A stretch of 48,854 bases of DNA, taken from contig NW_003155239.1 in assembly GCF_000003605.2 (NCBI RefSeq), positions 738,332-787,185 of the forward strand. The letters are read 5' to 3'. The position numbers were made by a program, and so were the translations under genes. Numbering within the stretch: position 1 is the stretch's first letter; every line of letters begins with the position of its first letter. The notes under the pieces are model-generated. The model ran no database searches and was not told where the DNA came from. It saw only the letters and a list, made by a program, of their open reading frames with translations. This document shows positions 38,121 through 48,696 of the stretch, piece after piece. Source of the stretch: Saccoglossus kowalevskii. Its lineage: Eukaryota; Hemichordata; Enteropneusta; Harrimaniidae.

Positions 38121-38948
38121 ACTATCATTCGTTTGCCGCCGATCCACATTAATATTGTTTAGGAAATGCGTTTCTCTCATCGTCACGTTTTGGAACAACA
38201 CACATTCCATGTCACCGTTCACTTAATACATGTGTTTATTCACAGAGAGATACATTCAAATCGAGCGAGCTATCGATCGCGATGGTGATAGAGATGATAT
38301 ACTTCTAAACCCACTCAACTATTTAGAATTGGTGGTTGCAGCTGTTGTATGATTTAAAAACCAACATAATGAACTACAATTGCGATTCATTAGATTGAAA
38401 TGTCTCAACAACAAAAATACCAATATGTTTAAATCAAAGTTTAACTCAGCAAAGCTCCCGTGTGAATACAGAATATATGCAATCATTGTTGTTTTATAAA
38501 AACAAATATCTCGGAAATGAGACAATATGCAAATTAGCCATGACTCAAACACTAACCAGCAATTGCGTCAAACGTTTAGTCTGTTTGCATGGACCAATAA
38601 GATTGCCAGGATTGTTATTATGACGTTATAAAACACTAATACACTGCTTTATTACACTAAACTACCATGATATACAGAATAAAATAAATCTTTATTCATT
38701 AAAACTTGCTGTATTAAATTAAGGTCGCTCAAGGACATTGGCGCCGAAATAACTGCGTGGTTGTGGAGCAGTATTTGAAACGTTTGTCCTAAACCATATT
38801 TGCAATCGTCATATCCGGTGAGTAATCGCCAATCCAGACAATGGTATTAGAGAGAATAAATACTAGAGTAAGCTACATGCAGTGATATTTAATTGATGCT
38901 TTCCACACGAACGTGATTGTGTAACATTTGGCATTGTGTGTTTTTTTA
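38121..38948. other. Spacer between duplication copies
   Basis: No gene recognised. Contains the tail of an 82-codon open frame and an unremarkable AT-rich stretch. Confidence 0.5.
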
Positions 38949-40665
38949 AAGCGTGACGTATAACATATTGAAGGTATTGTGTTATTATGTGATGTCCTCG
39001 ACTTGACACACCTTTGTAAGTTGAATCAACGAATGGCGGAAAAGGCATCAATGTGTATTGTACAAGCCTGGTTGGAATAACTTTACGTTGATAATAGGAT
39101 TACATTCTGATGAAATAAGCTGTTCGGCACAGAAAAAAGGGACACGTCTTGTGAACTGAAGTTTGAAAGACACTAGGCTGTCCAATGTTTTTGTTCAAAT
39201 TATAAGTATATGTTTAAATTAAAACTTCCATCATACTCCCACGGTGTGTTACATATGTATCTCCCGCGGTGTATCTCCGTCACTGTAAATATGTTCTGTT
39301 TTATTTATTCAAATATGGTGTACGTCTTGAAAGTCTCAACAATGCACTATGAACTGAAACTCTGAGAAGAATTAATATGTGTCCGGGAGATGTTTCTCTA
39401 CGATTCTTTCTAATATTTGAATTTGAAAAAACGACGACAGATGCTTAACACGTGTCAGCATTCAATCATACCATATGTAAGCTATCGTGACTGTGAATGC
39501 ACGCAAAGAAACATATTTGAATAATTATAAATGAAGATACATTTTTTTGTATAAAAAAACAGAAATTGTCAACATCGCATTATTTATTTAATCTATGATA
39601 TCGTATTGTCAAAGTCTGTCAGGGATAAACGCAACTTATTTAATTTGAAAGTTCTTATAGGACTATGGGAAAATGCAACAATTTGTAGCCTTCAAAACCA
39701 CTGCAGTGTTCGCGTCATATGCTTGCCTCCTGGTTTATATAAACCTATAACAGCACCATGAACCTTCGTGATGATCAGTTTCCACTCAGTGTGGTCAATA
39801 TTTTGCATATTTGTAATGAATGTTTAATTACACACTATAGTGTTTATTCTCACGATGTGACCATGTAGTATGTATCATGTGTCACAACTAATGTCATATT
39901 AGAATGGGAACAATTCTAACATTCAGTCCTTTTTATGCCGCTGCACTTGACAGCGTGGCTGATGTATCTAATATTTGCGATAGTGGTATGTGTGCCTTGC
40001 CATAATATTGGAACACGTGGGGAGGTGGTGCCAGTAGACTGCGTGATATTATTAACGTCACTGATCGCATTGATATTTCGACAACGTCTGGCATTTATTG
40101 CATGTTTATCCTGTACTGCCAGGAAGGATATATGTATATATCAGTGGTGTCCCAACATCATTAATGCATCTATACAATTCACTTCTCTGCTTGCCTTTAC
40201 TAGAGACACTTACATTTGTGAAATTGTTAACAGTGTGTATCAATTATTTGTTTTTAGTGTCGGTAAGTGGTTTCCTACTTCCAGTTATTAATAAAAACGA
40301 CACGAAGCTTTATGTGTTGCACTGTATATTCCTATTAACGATTGGGTGATTCATCTCATTACTGGAATGTTTTTGTTTTCTCAAGGAGATATATCTTTAT
40401 TGCGCACTATTAACATTATACTATGCACCATATGCATGTGAAGTTATTGCATTACGAAATGGTGTCCTTGTACATGTGTTCCATTAGATATATACCGTTG
40501 GTAGTAAGCGAGCCACACATTAAAGCAATATACATTGGTATAGGCGCAGTACGCACTTCGGAATACACATTGGAATTATCAGTTACGTGGCCATGGTACG
40601 CTTTAGGCGATTCTCTGATATACATAGCCTGGGCTGACATTATCTATTTACTTTATTTAACTAGT
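38949..40665 (+). repeat. Ancient tandem segmental duplication, copy B
   Basis: Counterpart of copy A, with offsets of about 3.19 kb in block 1 and 2.5 kb in blocks 2 and 3. The shift implies a net gain of about 0.65-0.7 kb in copy A or loss in copy B between blocks 1 and 2. Within block 2, copy B has an extra segment of roughly 75 bp before the conserved core. Its 118-codon open frame (39935-40291) is only partly alignable to the 60-codon frame in copy A. Confidence 0.8.
40115..40192 (+). other. 78-bp conserved core of the duplication, copy B
   Basis: See copy A at 37581-37658. A donor-like GGTAAGTG lies about 70 bp downstream in both copies (37731-37738 and 40261-40268). Confidence 0.7.
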
Positions 40666-42759
40666 ATTTCACCCCCTGCAGGCCCTTATTCATTTGCTTC
40701 TTATTAACGCCACTGATTTACAATAATGGTCCTGAGATGAGTTTTTCTCATCCAATCATGCTCTCCTCAATAGCCTGGCTAATACAGACATTTGAACTGT
40801 AGCTTGCAACTAATTGTATCTGTCACGTAATACACGTGTTTTGATTCATGAAAGGTACATTCCAATTAATCCTTACAGTGGAGATAGAAATGATTGTCAT
40901 GGGGTTTGTGGTCGTATCAATGTGACTGGTTAAAGATAATAACTTTATTTATTTTTAGTAAAACAAGCTACTAATGTTTATTTATAACTGTGTGTAATTG
41001 TAGTAGGTATGTCAACACCAATAGGTAAGAGATTTTGACAGCCTATTTAATGGTTGTTTATACGAATACGCACATACAACCGAGAAATTCTGTGCGTCAC
41101 CCGTGAGGGCACGTCTTCAAATGAACGTTGAGTGTTACAGTGATATTAAGGCTATAGAATTATCCCATTGTGGAAATATAATATGGTTGGCATTGATGGA
41201 CTATAGAAACACTTATTGTGGCGTGTGTGAATCGCGGGAACGAGATAGAGTTAATATACAGATACTGCCAGTGGGTGGCAGCAGTGTTGAAGAGAGAAAC
41301 TGCAATGCGATCGCGTATTTGATATTGAATTTGTATTCGTGTATTAAACATTGCGTGAATTGACATTGACATTGCCAGCTGTTACGTGACCAAGTGGGTT
41401 AAGGACGATCACATTTATTGTTCGTGGTTCACTCCTTTCAAAGGGGGAAATGTATATGTATACGTTGTACGAGTCTTAATAGTATGCATGTGCATCAACC
41501 GGGCATGACGACGTCCCAAGATTATAGACTTCCATTATAAGTGGCAATTACATCTGAAAATATGTATTTAAGTCCCTTCCCAATCCCATGCCTAACCTGA
41601 AACCTAGCCCTTAAACTCCAGTCCCAATGTGTATGCCTTTCCTGATAAACATATGTGCCCTGAAACGAAAATTTATAAATTTACATTAAAAATGGACGAG
41701 GGGCACTGGAGGGGTGTGATTAGGATCAGAGTTAAGTGCGCGGTTCCCCATGGAACTCTTACCATGTGTGCACGTGCTGCTTTGCTTCTTTGCTTATGAG
41801 CATGTGCACCATGTATTGCCGTATTGTGTACATTATTTGTGACCTGTATCATTAGATATACTTTATCATAGCACGGTTTATTTATTGTAGACAGTCGAGT
41901 GAGTGTGAACATACCGTTACTGTTTGTATATTTGAATGTTAACTAGAGTATACAACCTCACATTCACAGGTGTGTTGTGTAAATATGATGTACCATCATA
42001 ATTGCAATGAAACCGTGACAGAGAATACTTGACGCCTTACTCGAAGCACTTGTCCTTCGATGTTCTAGAGTCGTAAAGCGCGGCGGCCCGAGGAGAACAC
42101 ATTTTACTGGCTGGTACTGTAAAGCAAAAAAGTGTAAAGTAATTGTACATTGTGTACACTTTTATGATAGCATGAGTTTTGTCTCAGAATCTGTCTGACC
42201 ACGCAATGCATATTCTTATTCCATGAACTGTACATTCACATTCAGAACGAATAACCAGTCTATATATGTACACAAAGAAGTCACATGTATATTTAAATTA
42301 GCCGACTGTCTAATGTGAGGTATACAAAAAAAGGAATCCGATTTAATTACACTGAAAAAAAAAATACTCATCCCTATACATAGAAATTAATAGAAGGAAT
42401 GGAACAATGTGCAATTGTATATACGGATGAGCTTAAAATAAAACAAAACTAACTATTGTTATTACAGCTTAAAATATAACCAAGCAATAACATCATGCAT
42501 ATAAGTAAGATTAATCGTAAAAATGAGCACGTAATAAGGGAAATAAAAGACCTTCACCCTGCGACGGTGCTGTACATTCAATTGATATAATACCCAACCT
42601 TTTCATGGTGTAATCCACAAATAACAACTTTTAATCAGCGCCGAAACCTCTGGAGAGACATCAGCGGTATTTAATTTCTATTCGATGAACTTTCCTCACA
42701 TGAAAGCATAATAAAGTTGTAATCTATAGAACATTTCTGTATTTGTTTGGAAATTTTAA
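40666..42759. other. Non-genic stretch, no gene recognised
   Basis: Includes an 86-codon plus-strand open frame (41103-41363) with seven cysteines. It is unusual in composition, but has no recognisable family and is not called. A perfect stem AAAAGTGTA/TACACTTTT with an 18-nt loop lies at 42128-42163. Confidence 0.5.
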
Positions 42760-42978
42760 ATATAGAACCGCATCAGCGAGAAATTTACACGCATCTAATT
42801 CACTATACGGAATGTCCTTGGTCTATTGCTATCCGCAAAATGTCTTGGGAGAAGCTTAAGGCGAGTAATATACTGAAAGCAAATTACTTCATATTCACAA
42901 CAGACGTACTGAAACAGGTCTGCATACTAAAGCATGCAGGGTGTACGTCAATTCAGTTATGACAAGGCAGAAAATGTT
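42760..42978 (+). repeat. Local repeat family, copy 1
   Basis: Aligns with 43400-43600 and 44228-44355. Shared blocks include ACCGCATCAGC/ACCACATCAGC, TACGGAATG, TCTTGGGA, AAGGCGAGT/ATGGCGAGT and ACTAAAGCATG. The 71-codon open frame here is not kept in copy 2, where stops interrupt the same alignment. Confidence 0.7.
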
Positions 42979-43399
42979 CCGGAGAAATATAAACTATAAA
43001 TATAAAAATATGTGTCTTTACATATATATTAGTCAAATAATTACTGCTGAAAACACAATACATAATCAAACAGCAATACTAAAAATAACACGTTCTCGTT
43101 CATATTTAAAAAAAACAATGGTGTTGAGTTTTACATAATCAACATCATCTATTATAATGTGTTTTTTTACTGTACAAAGCTAAGAACACAGTAGACAAAA
43201 TGATAGACACGTACAATGCCATACTATACAACATCCAATCAATATGACGAAGATAAATATACACACATATACATACAATAATGTAATAACGTAATATTCA
43301 ACTAAAAGATTACATCAGTATCAGTTAGAATACCATATATGAATACACATGGCGACAAAAATCTCATCAATAATCAGCTAAAAGTGCGATGAGATTTAA

Positions 43400-43600
43400 C
43401 CGAAGGATCACATGACTAGCATTCATTGTACGGAATGACCTTGTCCTTATGGTATCAGCAAAACGCTTTGAGTTTAAGCTCAAGGTGAGTATTATGCTGA
43501 CAGCACGGACCACACAACAGATTTACTAAAACAGCTGTGAATACTAAAGCATGTCGGAAGCACTTCGATACAGTTGTGACAACCCATGCAGAAGATATTT
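43400..43600 (+). repeat. Local repeat family, copy 2
   Basis: Shares TGTACGGAATGACCTTG-like, ACTAAAGCATG and CAGTTGTGACAA-like blocks with copy 1 at an offset of about 640 bp. Followed by a perfect hairpin ATTAACAAT-AC-ATTGTTAAT at 43606-43625. Confidence 0.65.
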
Positions 43601-44227
43601 TATTCATTAACAATACATTGTTAATATATATATAACAAAAACATGTTAAGGGCGAGAAATGTTATGGCCATATATATGCTGTTACAGTTTTGTCAAAATT
43701 CATTAAAACATACAATGAACCTTCTTCTACTACAATATGCACATTTCTATTCTAAAAATCTATGGTATTCAAATAGGCAAGATCCCGGCTGATTAAGTTC
43801 GTCTGATTGTGATTCATGTTTCATGATTCACAAAACAAGTACAATGCTATCTTTGAGGCAATAAAAAGAAATATCATTGAAAAAGCCATAACTGGGCCAT
43901 TTATTAAATTTGCGTATTATTTCTATGGCGTTAATCAAAAGTGTCCTCGTGAACGGATTTTCAGTTGTACCACATCTTATCACACAAAACAATGAAGTTA
44001 AAGAACATACCGAATCTACATCGCTAGATATACAATGCTAAGAATACAATCCCAAAGAAAAGTATGTCTATTTATACAGTGTTGCATTAAGTTATATTCA
44101 GTCTACAGACAATTATACTTTTAATAGATGACACCGGAATGGTTGAAAATTAGATGAGCAATTACTTTGAAAATTCGTATATTTCGTTCATCGGTGTTCA
44201 TCAGATGGAAGCGTGATATGTGTTTCA

Positions 44228-44355
44228 GTATAAAACCACATCAGCAAAGAATGTACATGACGGCAATACTATCTTGGGAAAACCTCATGGCGAGTGGTAT
44301 GACTATACATGTACAACAGCTCTACTGAAACTTGTTCGCATTATGAGCATGTCCA
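44228..44355 (+). repeat. Local repeat family, copy 3
   Basis: Shares AAACCACATCAGC, ATCTTGGGAAAA, TCATGGCGAGT and CTACTGAAAC blocks with copy 1. Shorter than copies 1 and 2: the TACGGAATG block is missing. Confidence 0.6.
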
Positions 44356-46642
44356 TTACCTCATCACGCGTCGATTGCTAAATCCACAGTGCCGCTATGA
44401 TGATAGCTACGATAGTCCAAAGTGTATTACCTCATTTTAGTCATTCATATGGGCAACACGTGTTCTTACAACGCAGATTGCTTCTGATAGGCAATACTTG
44501 GAGATGAGCCTCGAAATAGTTAAGCTGTTAATCTTGTTTTGCCAAGATAAGCAATACCACGCACTGCGAGCAAAGTCATTAAAATAACGTGTCGGTCGTG
44601 AATGTAATTCTTGATCAATAAATATGTACATAAAAAAGAGCGTGTACTTGAGTGGAAAATTTGCACACACGAATTTCAATTTATTGCTATTGCGATATCC
44701 GACATTGAATGTTACAGTATCGTTTCTTGGAAATACTTGTAATAGTTCATACATTTCGTAATTGCGACCCTGAGGTGTGTATGCGGGAAAAAAGCTGAGA
44801 TAGCAGTGTGCTATTTTGCTTCAAAGCTTGTTGTAAGGCAGGACATGTGTCGCCTCAGCCAATCTGGCAAACCTTGACATGGTAGTAAGCGCTGTAATCG
44901 TTTTGGTTTGTGTTTATATGAACTTGAGTTTATATTGATGATTTATTTACACTGGTATAGAAGCTCAGTATAGAATAATGATGACGCAACTTCCTGTCTC
45001 GTATTGTGACACCAATTACACTTTATTTAGCATATGTTACACCATCGTCACAAACGACATCGTTTATCAGCTTAATTAATTAATTATATTTAAATTCGAC
45101 ACGCCAAAACTGTAACAATGCAGGCTATGACCTTGATTGACCTGTTAGTCCACCTGAAGCGACGTTATACAGATAAATGTCGAGTGTCCTTTCTTTTACA
45201 TTATAGTTATTGGGTAATAAGGAATGTATTTCTAATTTTACTTATTACGTTTAGAAAATGTATACCAGTGAAACCATGGTAACACGCATAAATATAAATC
45301 AATATATATAATAAGCAATTATTCTGCCGAAAGGGGAAAATTATTTAATTCACGCATGGATGGACTTTCTTTGTGTTTCATAAAAAAGGAAAACTATACC
45401 GCATCATCGCATCGTTTTGTTTAACAAATTTTGTACCGGAAAAAGATAATCATTTTGTCTTAATTTATTCTGGCACCGTTTGCTGCTTTTGTAACTCTGG
45501 TTTGCGTGTTGGACTAACCTCAACGAAATACTAGGTACACGGAATTGAAAACAGGCTTCTAAGTCATCCAACCTCGCTCATATGAAGAATACAGAAAGAC
45601 TACTAGATTTCAGACAGAAAGATGGATTTGTTTTGCCTTGCCTCCCTTGCAAAACATACTCGTTACAATCGACGAGCCGCAGATTTGAATTGAACTGATA
45701 ACAGATACACTTTTAAGCGTACTCATAGTTTGGAAATATTAAATATTAATGTTTATTACTGATATAGATTTTTAACAGCCTCTATGAACTAGTGAAGAAC
45801 AGACAAAACTTAATTTTAAATTGTTTGAGATAATGTTACACTTTTTTCTGTTGGAAATCATGGTGTGAAAATGAATTTGAAAACAAAATCATAATAACAA
45901 TATTTATTTTGCTGATTATTTGATTATTTGGTTATCTGTGCAATGGCCCAGACATTGCCCGAAACGCTCTAAGCTGCGTGCTTCATGAGCTGTCAAGACA
46001 ATCAGATTCACAAATTTAATAAATAATTTTGTTATGGTTATGGTATCAGACTTTTACAATGGTTGTAATACCTAAGACATACATAATATTATGTTCGAGA
46101 ATTTGTAGACTGTTCGAAACATGGAGGCAATGGAAACTAAGTTTGTTATATAGTGATTAAAATGTCATTTTTGTGAAGAGTATGTTACTAGATCGATGGG
46201 GTTAATCGTAGCGGTTGCGTTTGATATGATGATGTCTTTACTTGAACTTTCACTGTATAGGTCTGTGTTTATCTTTCAGCGCTTTTAGTGAAGACGGGCA
46301 TATAATAACAAAAATGGTGGCAATACGGTAGAATTGTTAGTTTCAGTCACATTGACAAATGAGTTGACTGCCATAGATGGCGTGATCGCCCCTTTTCAGC
46401 GCGTACGCGAGTAACAGTAAAACTCGATTAATAGGTGACGTAACATCTTCATCGAAACCAGACACATGAAATGCAATATGTAACGATATTGACCATGGCT
46501 GATAGTTATTTAACTGATTTTTCCATGCAAAACCTGAGAACTAGAGGTGCAATCCACAAGTTGTGTTTTTTTAAATACATGATGCTTTTAATGTAGTTTT
46601 CTAGAAAGGTCATAAGTATGTTTTTCATTTTACTCAAGTCAG
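44356..46642. other. Non-genic stretch, no gene recognised
   Basis: AT-rich. A 105-codon minus-strand open frame (44437-44754) has no recognisable family. Contains the DR4 site listed separately. No arrays. Confidence 0.5.
45128..45143 (-). promoter_or_regulatory. Perfect DR4 nuclear-receptor element overlapping TCAAGGTCA
   Basis: The minus strand reads AGGTCA-ATCA-AGGTCA: two perfect half-sites with a 4-bp spacer. The second half-site is also an extended TCAAGGTCA. DR4 elements are bound by RXR heterodimers of the TR/LXR type in animals. Motif only. Confidence 0.4.
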
Positions 46643-46834
46643 GTGGGAATTAAAAACTACTCGCGTCTAAGTGCTGAAATTGAGGTATCGATTGTCTCGG
46701 GTAAGACGATACGTATAGAGATAAAATGTGATATCCCAGCGGGAACATTGTTAGTTGCGGACCGACCTCAGGCTCTAGCAAGTTCCTCCTCCTCACCTGC
46801 GGCATACAGCCAACGGGCATACAAAGGTCGGTAG
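46643..46834 (+). CDS. Possible 3'-terminal exon, product unknown
   Basis: Candidate exon, not a confident gene. A pyrimidine-rich stretch ending in TCAAGTCAG (about 46621-46642) forms a plausible splice acceptor. The frame starting right after it stays open for 63 codons to a TAG at 46832-46834. The peptide has an alternating, strand-like section (IEVSIVSGKTIRIEIKCDIP) and then a Ser/Ala-rich tail. GC is near 48% by eye, above the surroundings. A donor-like GGTAAGA occurs inside (about 46699), so a shorter internal exon is also possible. No upstream exon of the same gene is identified in the window, no poly(A) site was assigned, and no family is recognised. The end overlaps an 8-bp inverted repeat (ACCGACCT/AGGTCGGT), so a mobile-element relic is an alternative. 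Confidence 0.2.
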   Translation: MGIKNYSRLSAEIEVSIVSGKTIRIEIKCDIPAGTLLVADRPQALASSSSSPAAYSQRAYKGR

Positions 46835-47390
46835 TCGGTCAGGTAGTGAAGTAAATTTAACTCAAATCGACACATTGGTGCTACATCGGTGTAGTATTGA
46901 AAAACAACGACTAATATTTAAAATCACGAATCAACGCGTATTTGGCGAAAAAGTATATTAAATTGGGAAAGATTTTGAAATTTGTTTTAACTTAAACCTG
47001 TTTTTTTTCTTTGATGACCTTTTTACCCCCGTGGCCCTAAACTCACCCTGAACTAGATCGACAAAACATGCTACGTGAATTGAAGGAAAATTTATTTAAG
47101 AATTTATCACGTTTTTCATTATTTTTGTAGATGAATCTCATGCCATTTATAGTCGTCTGATTATGCCCTGAAATTGAGTCTCATCGAACGCATTGTTGGT
47201 AAACTAGGTTGAAAATCAACAAAGGTAAACCACGTGACTAAAAACTGTGGTGAACAAATGTTCAAGTCACCGTTCGTAAAATCGCTTCTTTGAGGTAACT
47301 GGATGTTGGATATGTGTTACATTGTAAGTGGCAAAGTCTACACAACGACACAGTTGTCGGTTTGAACTACATTGCTGATCTCAGTAATTA

Positions 47391-47398
47391 TGACGTCA
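47391..47398. promoter_or_regulatory. Full palindromic CRE (TGACGTCA)
   Basis: Perfect TGACGTCA, 17 bp upstream of the CTCF-like core at 47416-47430. Motif only. Confidence 0.4.
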
Positions 47399-47415
47399 TA
47401 GATCGATTCGCTCCG

Positions 47416-47430
47416 TCGCTAGAGGGCGAC
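47416..47430 (+). promoter_or_regulatory. CTCF-like motif (plus strand)
   Basis: TCGCTAGAGGGCGAC matches CCASYAGRKGGCRSY at 12 of 15 positions, with the central TAGAGGGCG intact. Preceded by a CRE, as the site at 26874 is preceded by TACGTCA. Confidence 0.35.
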
Positions 47431-48696
47431 ATTTATTGAACGGGTGTGTTAGAAGGCGAATACAGTTGAGAGCATCGTGTTGATTCGTAGAATACGAGTA
47501 AAACATCGTCGAAATGAGCTATCAAATGAACAAACTGCTTTATTATTGTTTAAAACAATTGTTGGGATATTGCTAAACATGTTTAGGTGACAGAAAGAAT
47601 GAAATGTACGACGTACAACTGACTTTTTATTTCACGGCATGCATCTGAAGAAGTAGCTTGTTGCTACGGAAACTTGTACCATTTTTGTTTCGGTCTCAAA
47701 AGTACTACTCTTTCTTATATTTCTTTGGTTATTTCGACGTAAAATAAACATGAAACAATCTGTCACACAAAAACACAAAAACGACCGATATATATATATC
47801 ACTTATGTCATATGTGAGTTGTTATCCCAGGTCTCGCAGAAGGTCTCACTACGCATGTCCTTATTTATTTATTTTTTGTCAACTTCAGTTTAATTGTGGA
47901 AATAATAATAAAATGTTTCACAGTATAACACGTATTATAGCAATGTTTGTTAGATTTCGCATCATTGAATGATCGCCGGTAGTGGGTGTGTTTGTGAGCT
48001 ATTTAGATACAAAGTCATGAAACCCACTTGACTCTAAAAATAGCTCTATTTCACCATGGTTACCAGTAACCTGATACAGCAACTTTCTCAAACCGCCACG
48101 AGGTTCACAGCGTGTTGCGTTGTTTCTTATCTTGTCTGATGTAGAACACGGCCTTTATATCCCTGGTTCTAATCTACAAGAAATAACGGGATTATCTCAT
48201 CTAAGGGGACTTCGAATACAAATATATTGTGACATAAATTGTAAGTTAAAAGTACAGAGCCCTGGCTGTGTGAATGAAAAGCGCACATGTTTGGATACTT
48301 TGCAACAACCCATTGCACATGTTTATTTTTAAGACTGCTGATACAGTCACTGGATTGTGTTGTCAGCAGAAGTTGAGATACATACATCTTGTCTCTCCCT
48401 GTGGCATAATGGTATGTCTCAGACAGTAACATGGTGATTGTGAAATACCTTGGAATGTGCTGAACACAGTGTTGTTGGCAATGAAAATAGATATGACATC
48501 ATTGACCCGAGTCTCCTACTTTAAATTGGTAGAGCTTGGATTAAGAGTGGTTTATTCCACTACCAAAATTGGCATCCTCTGTACACTGATTTGTCGGCTA
48601 TTTCGAGATAACCAATCATTTCGTTATATACATTTTATTATTTGCATGGCCATAAATTAGCTAGGGTATTTAAGTTGAGACATAAGGAAAATCTTT

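Larger units (their letters stand above)
46835..48696. other. Non-genic stretch, no gene recognised
   Basis: Holds a CRE and a CTCF-like motif, listed separately. Open frames of 70 and 87 codons on opposite strands at 48120-48432 overlap each other and match nothing known. Confidence 0.5.

Noticed and set aside
39110-39135. CTGATGA followed by GAAA, hammerhead-like
   Set aside because: The bases between do not form the required stem II.
39935-40291. 118-codon open frame sharing a 26-residue stretch with a frame at 37488-37670
   Set aside because: The similarity comes from the DNA duplication; five of seven differences in the shared core are non-synonymous, and the rest of the frames do not align as protein.
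41103-41363. 86-codon cysteine-rich open frame
   Set aside because: No signal peptide or known cysteine framework, and the length is within chance.
41575-41640. C-rich CCTAACC/CCTAGCCC stretch resembling degenerate telomere repeat
   Set aside because: No regular period; too short and irregular.
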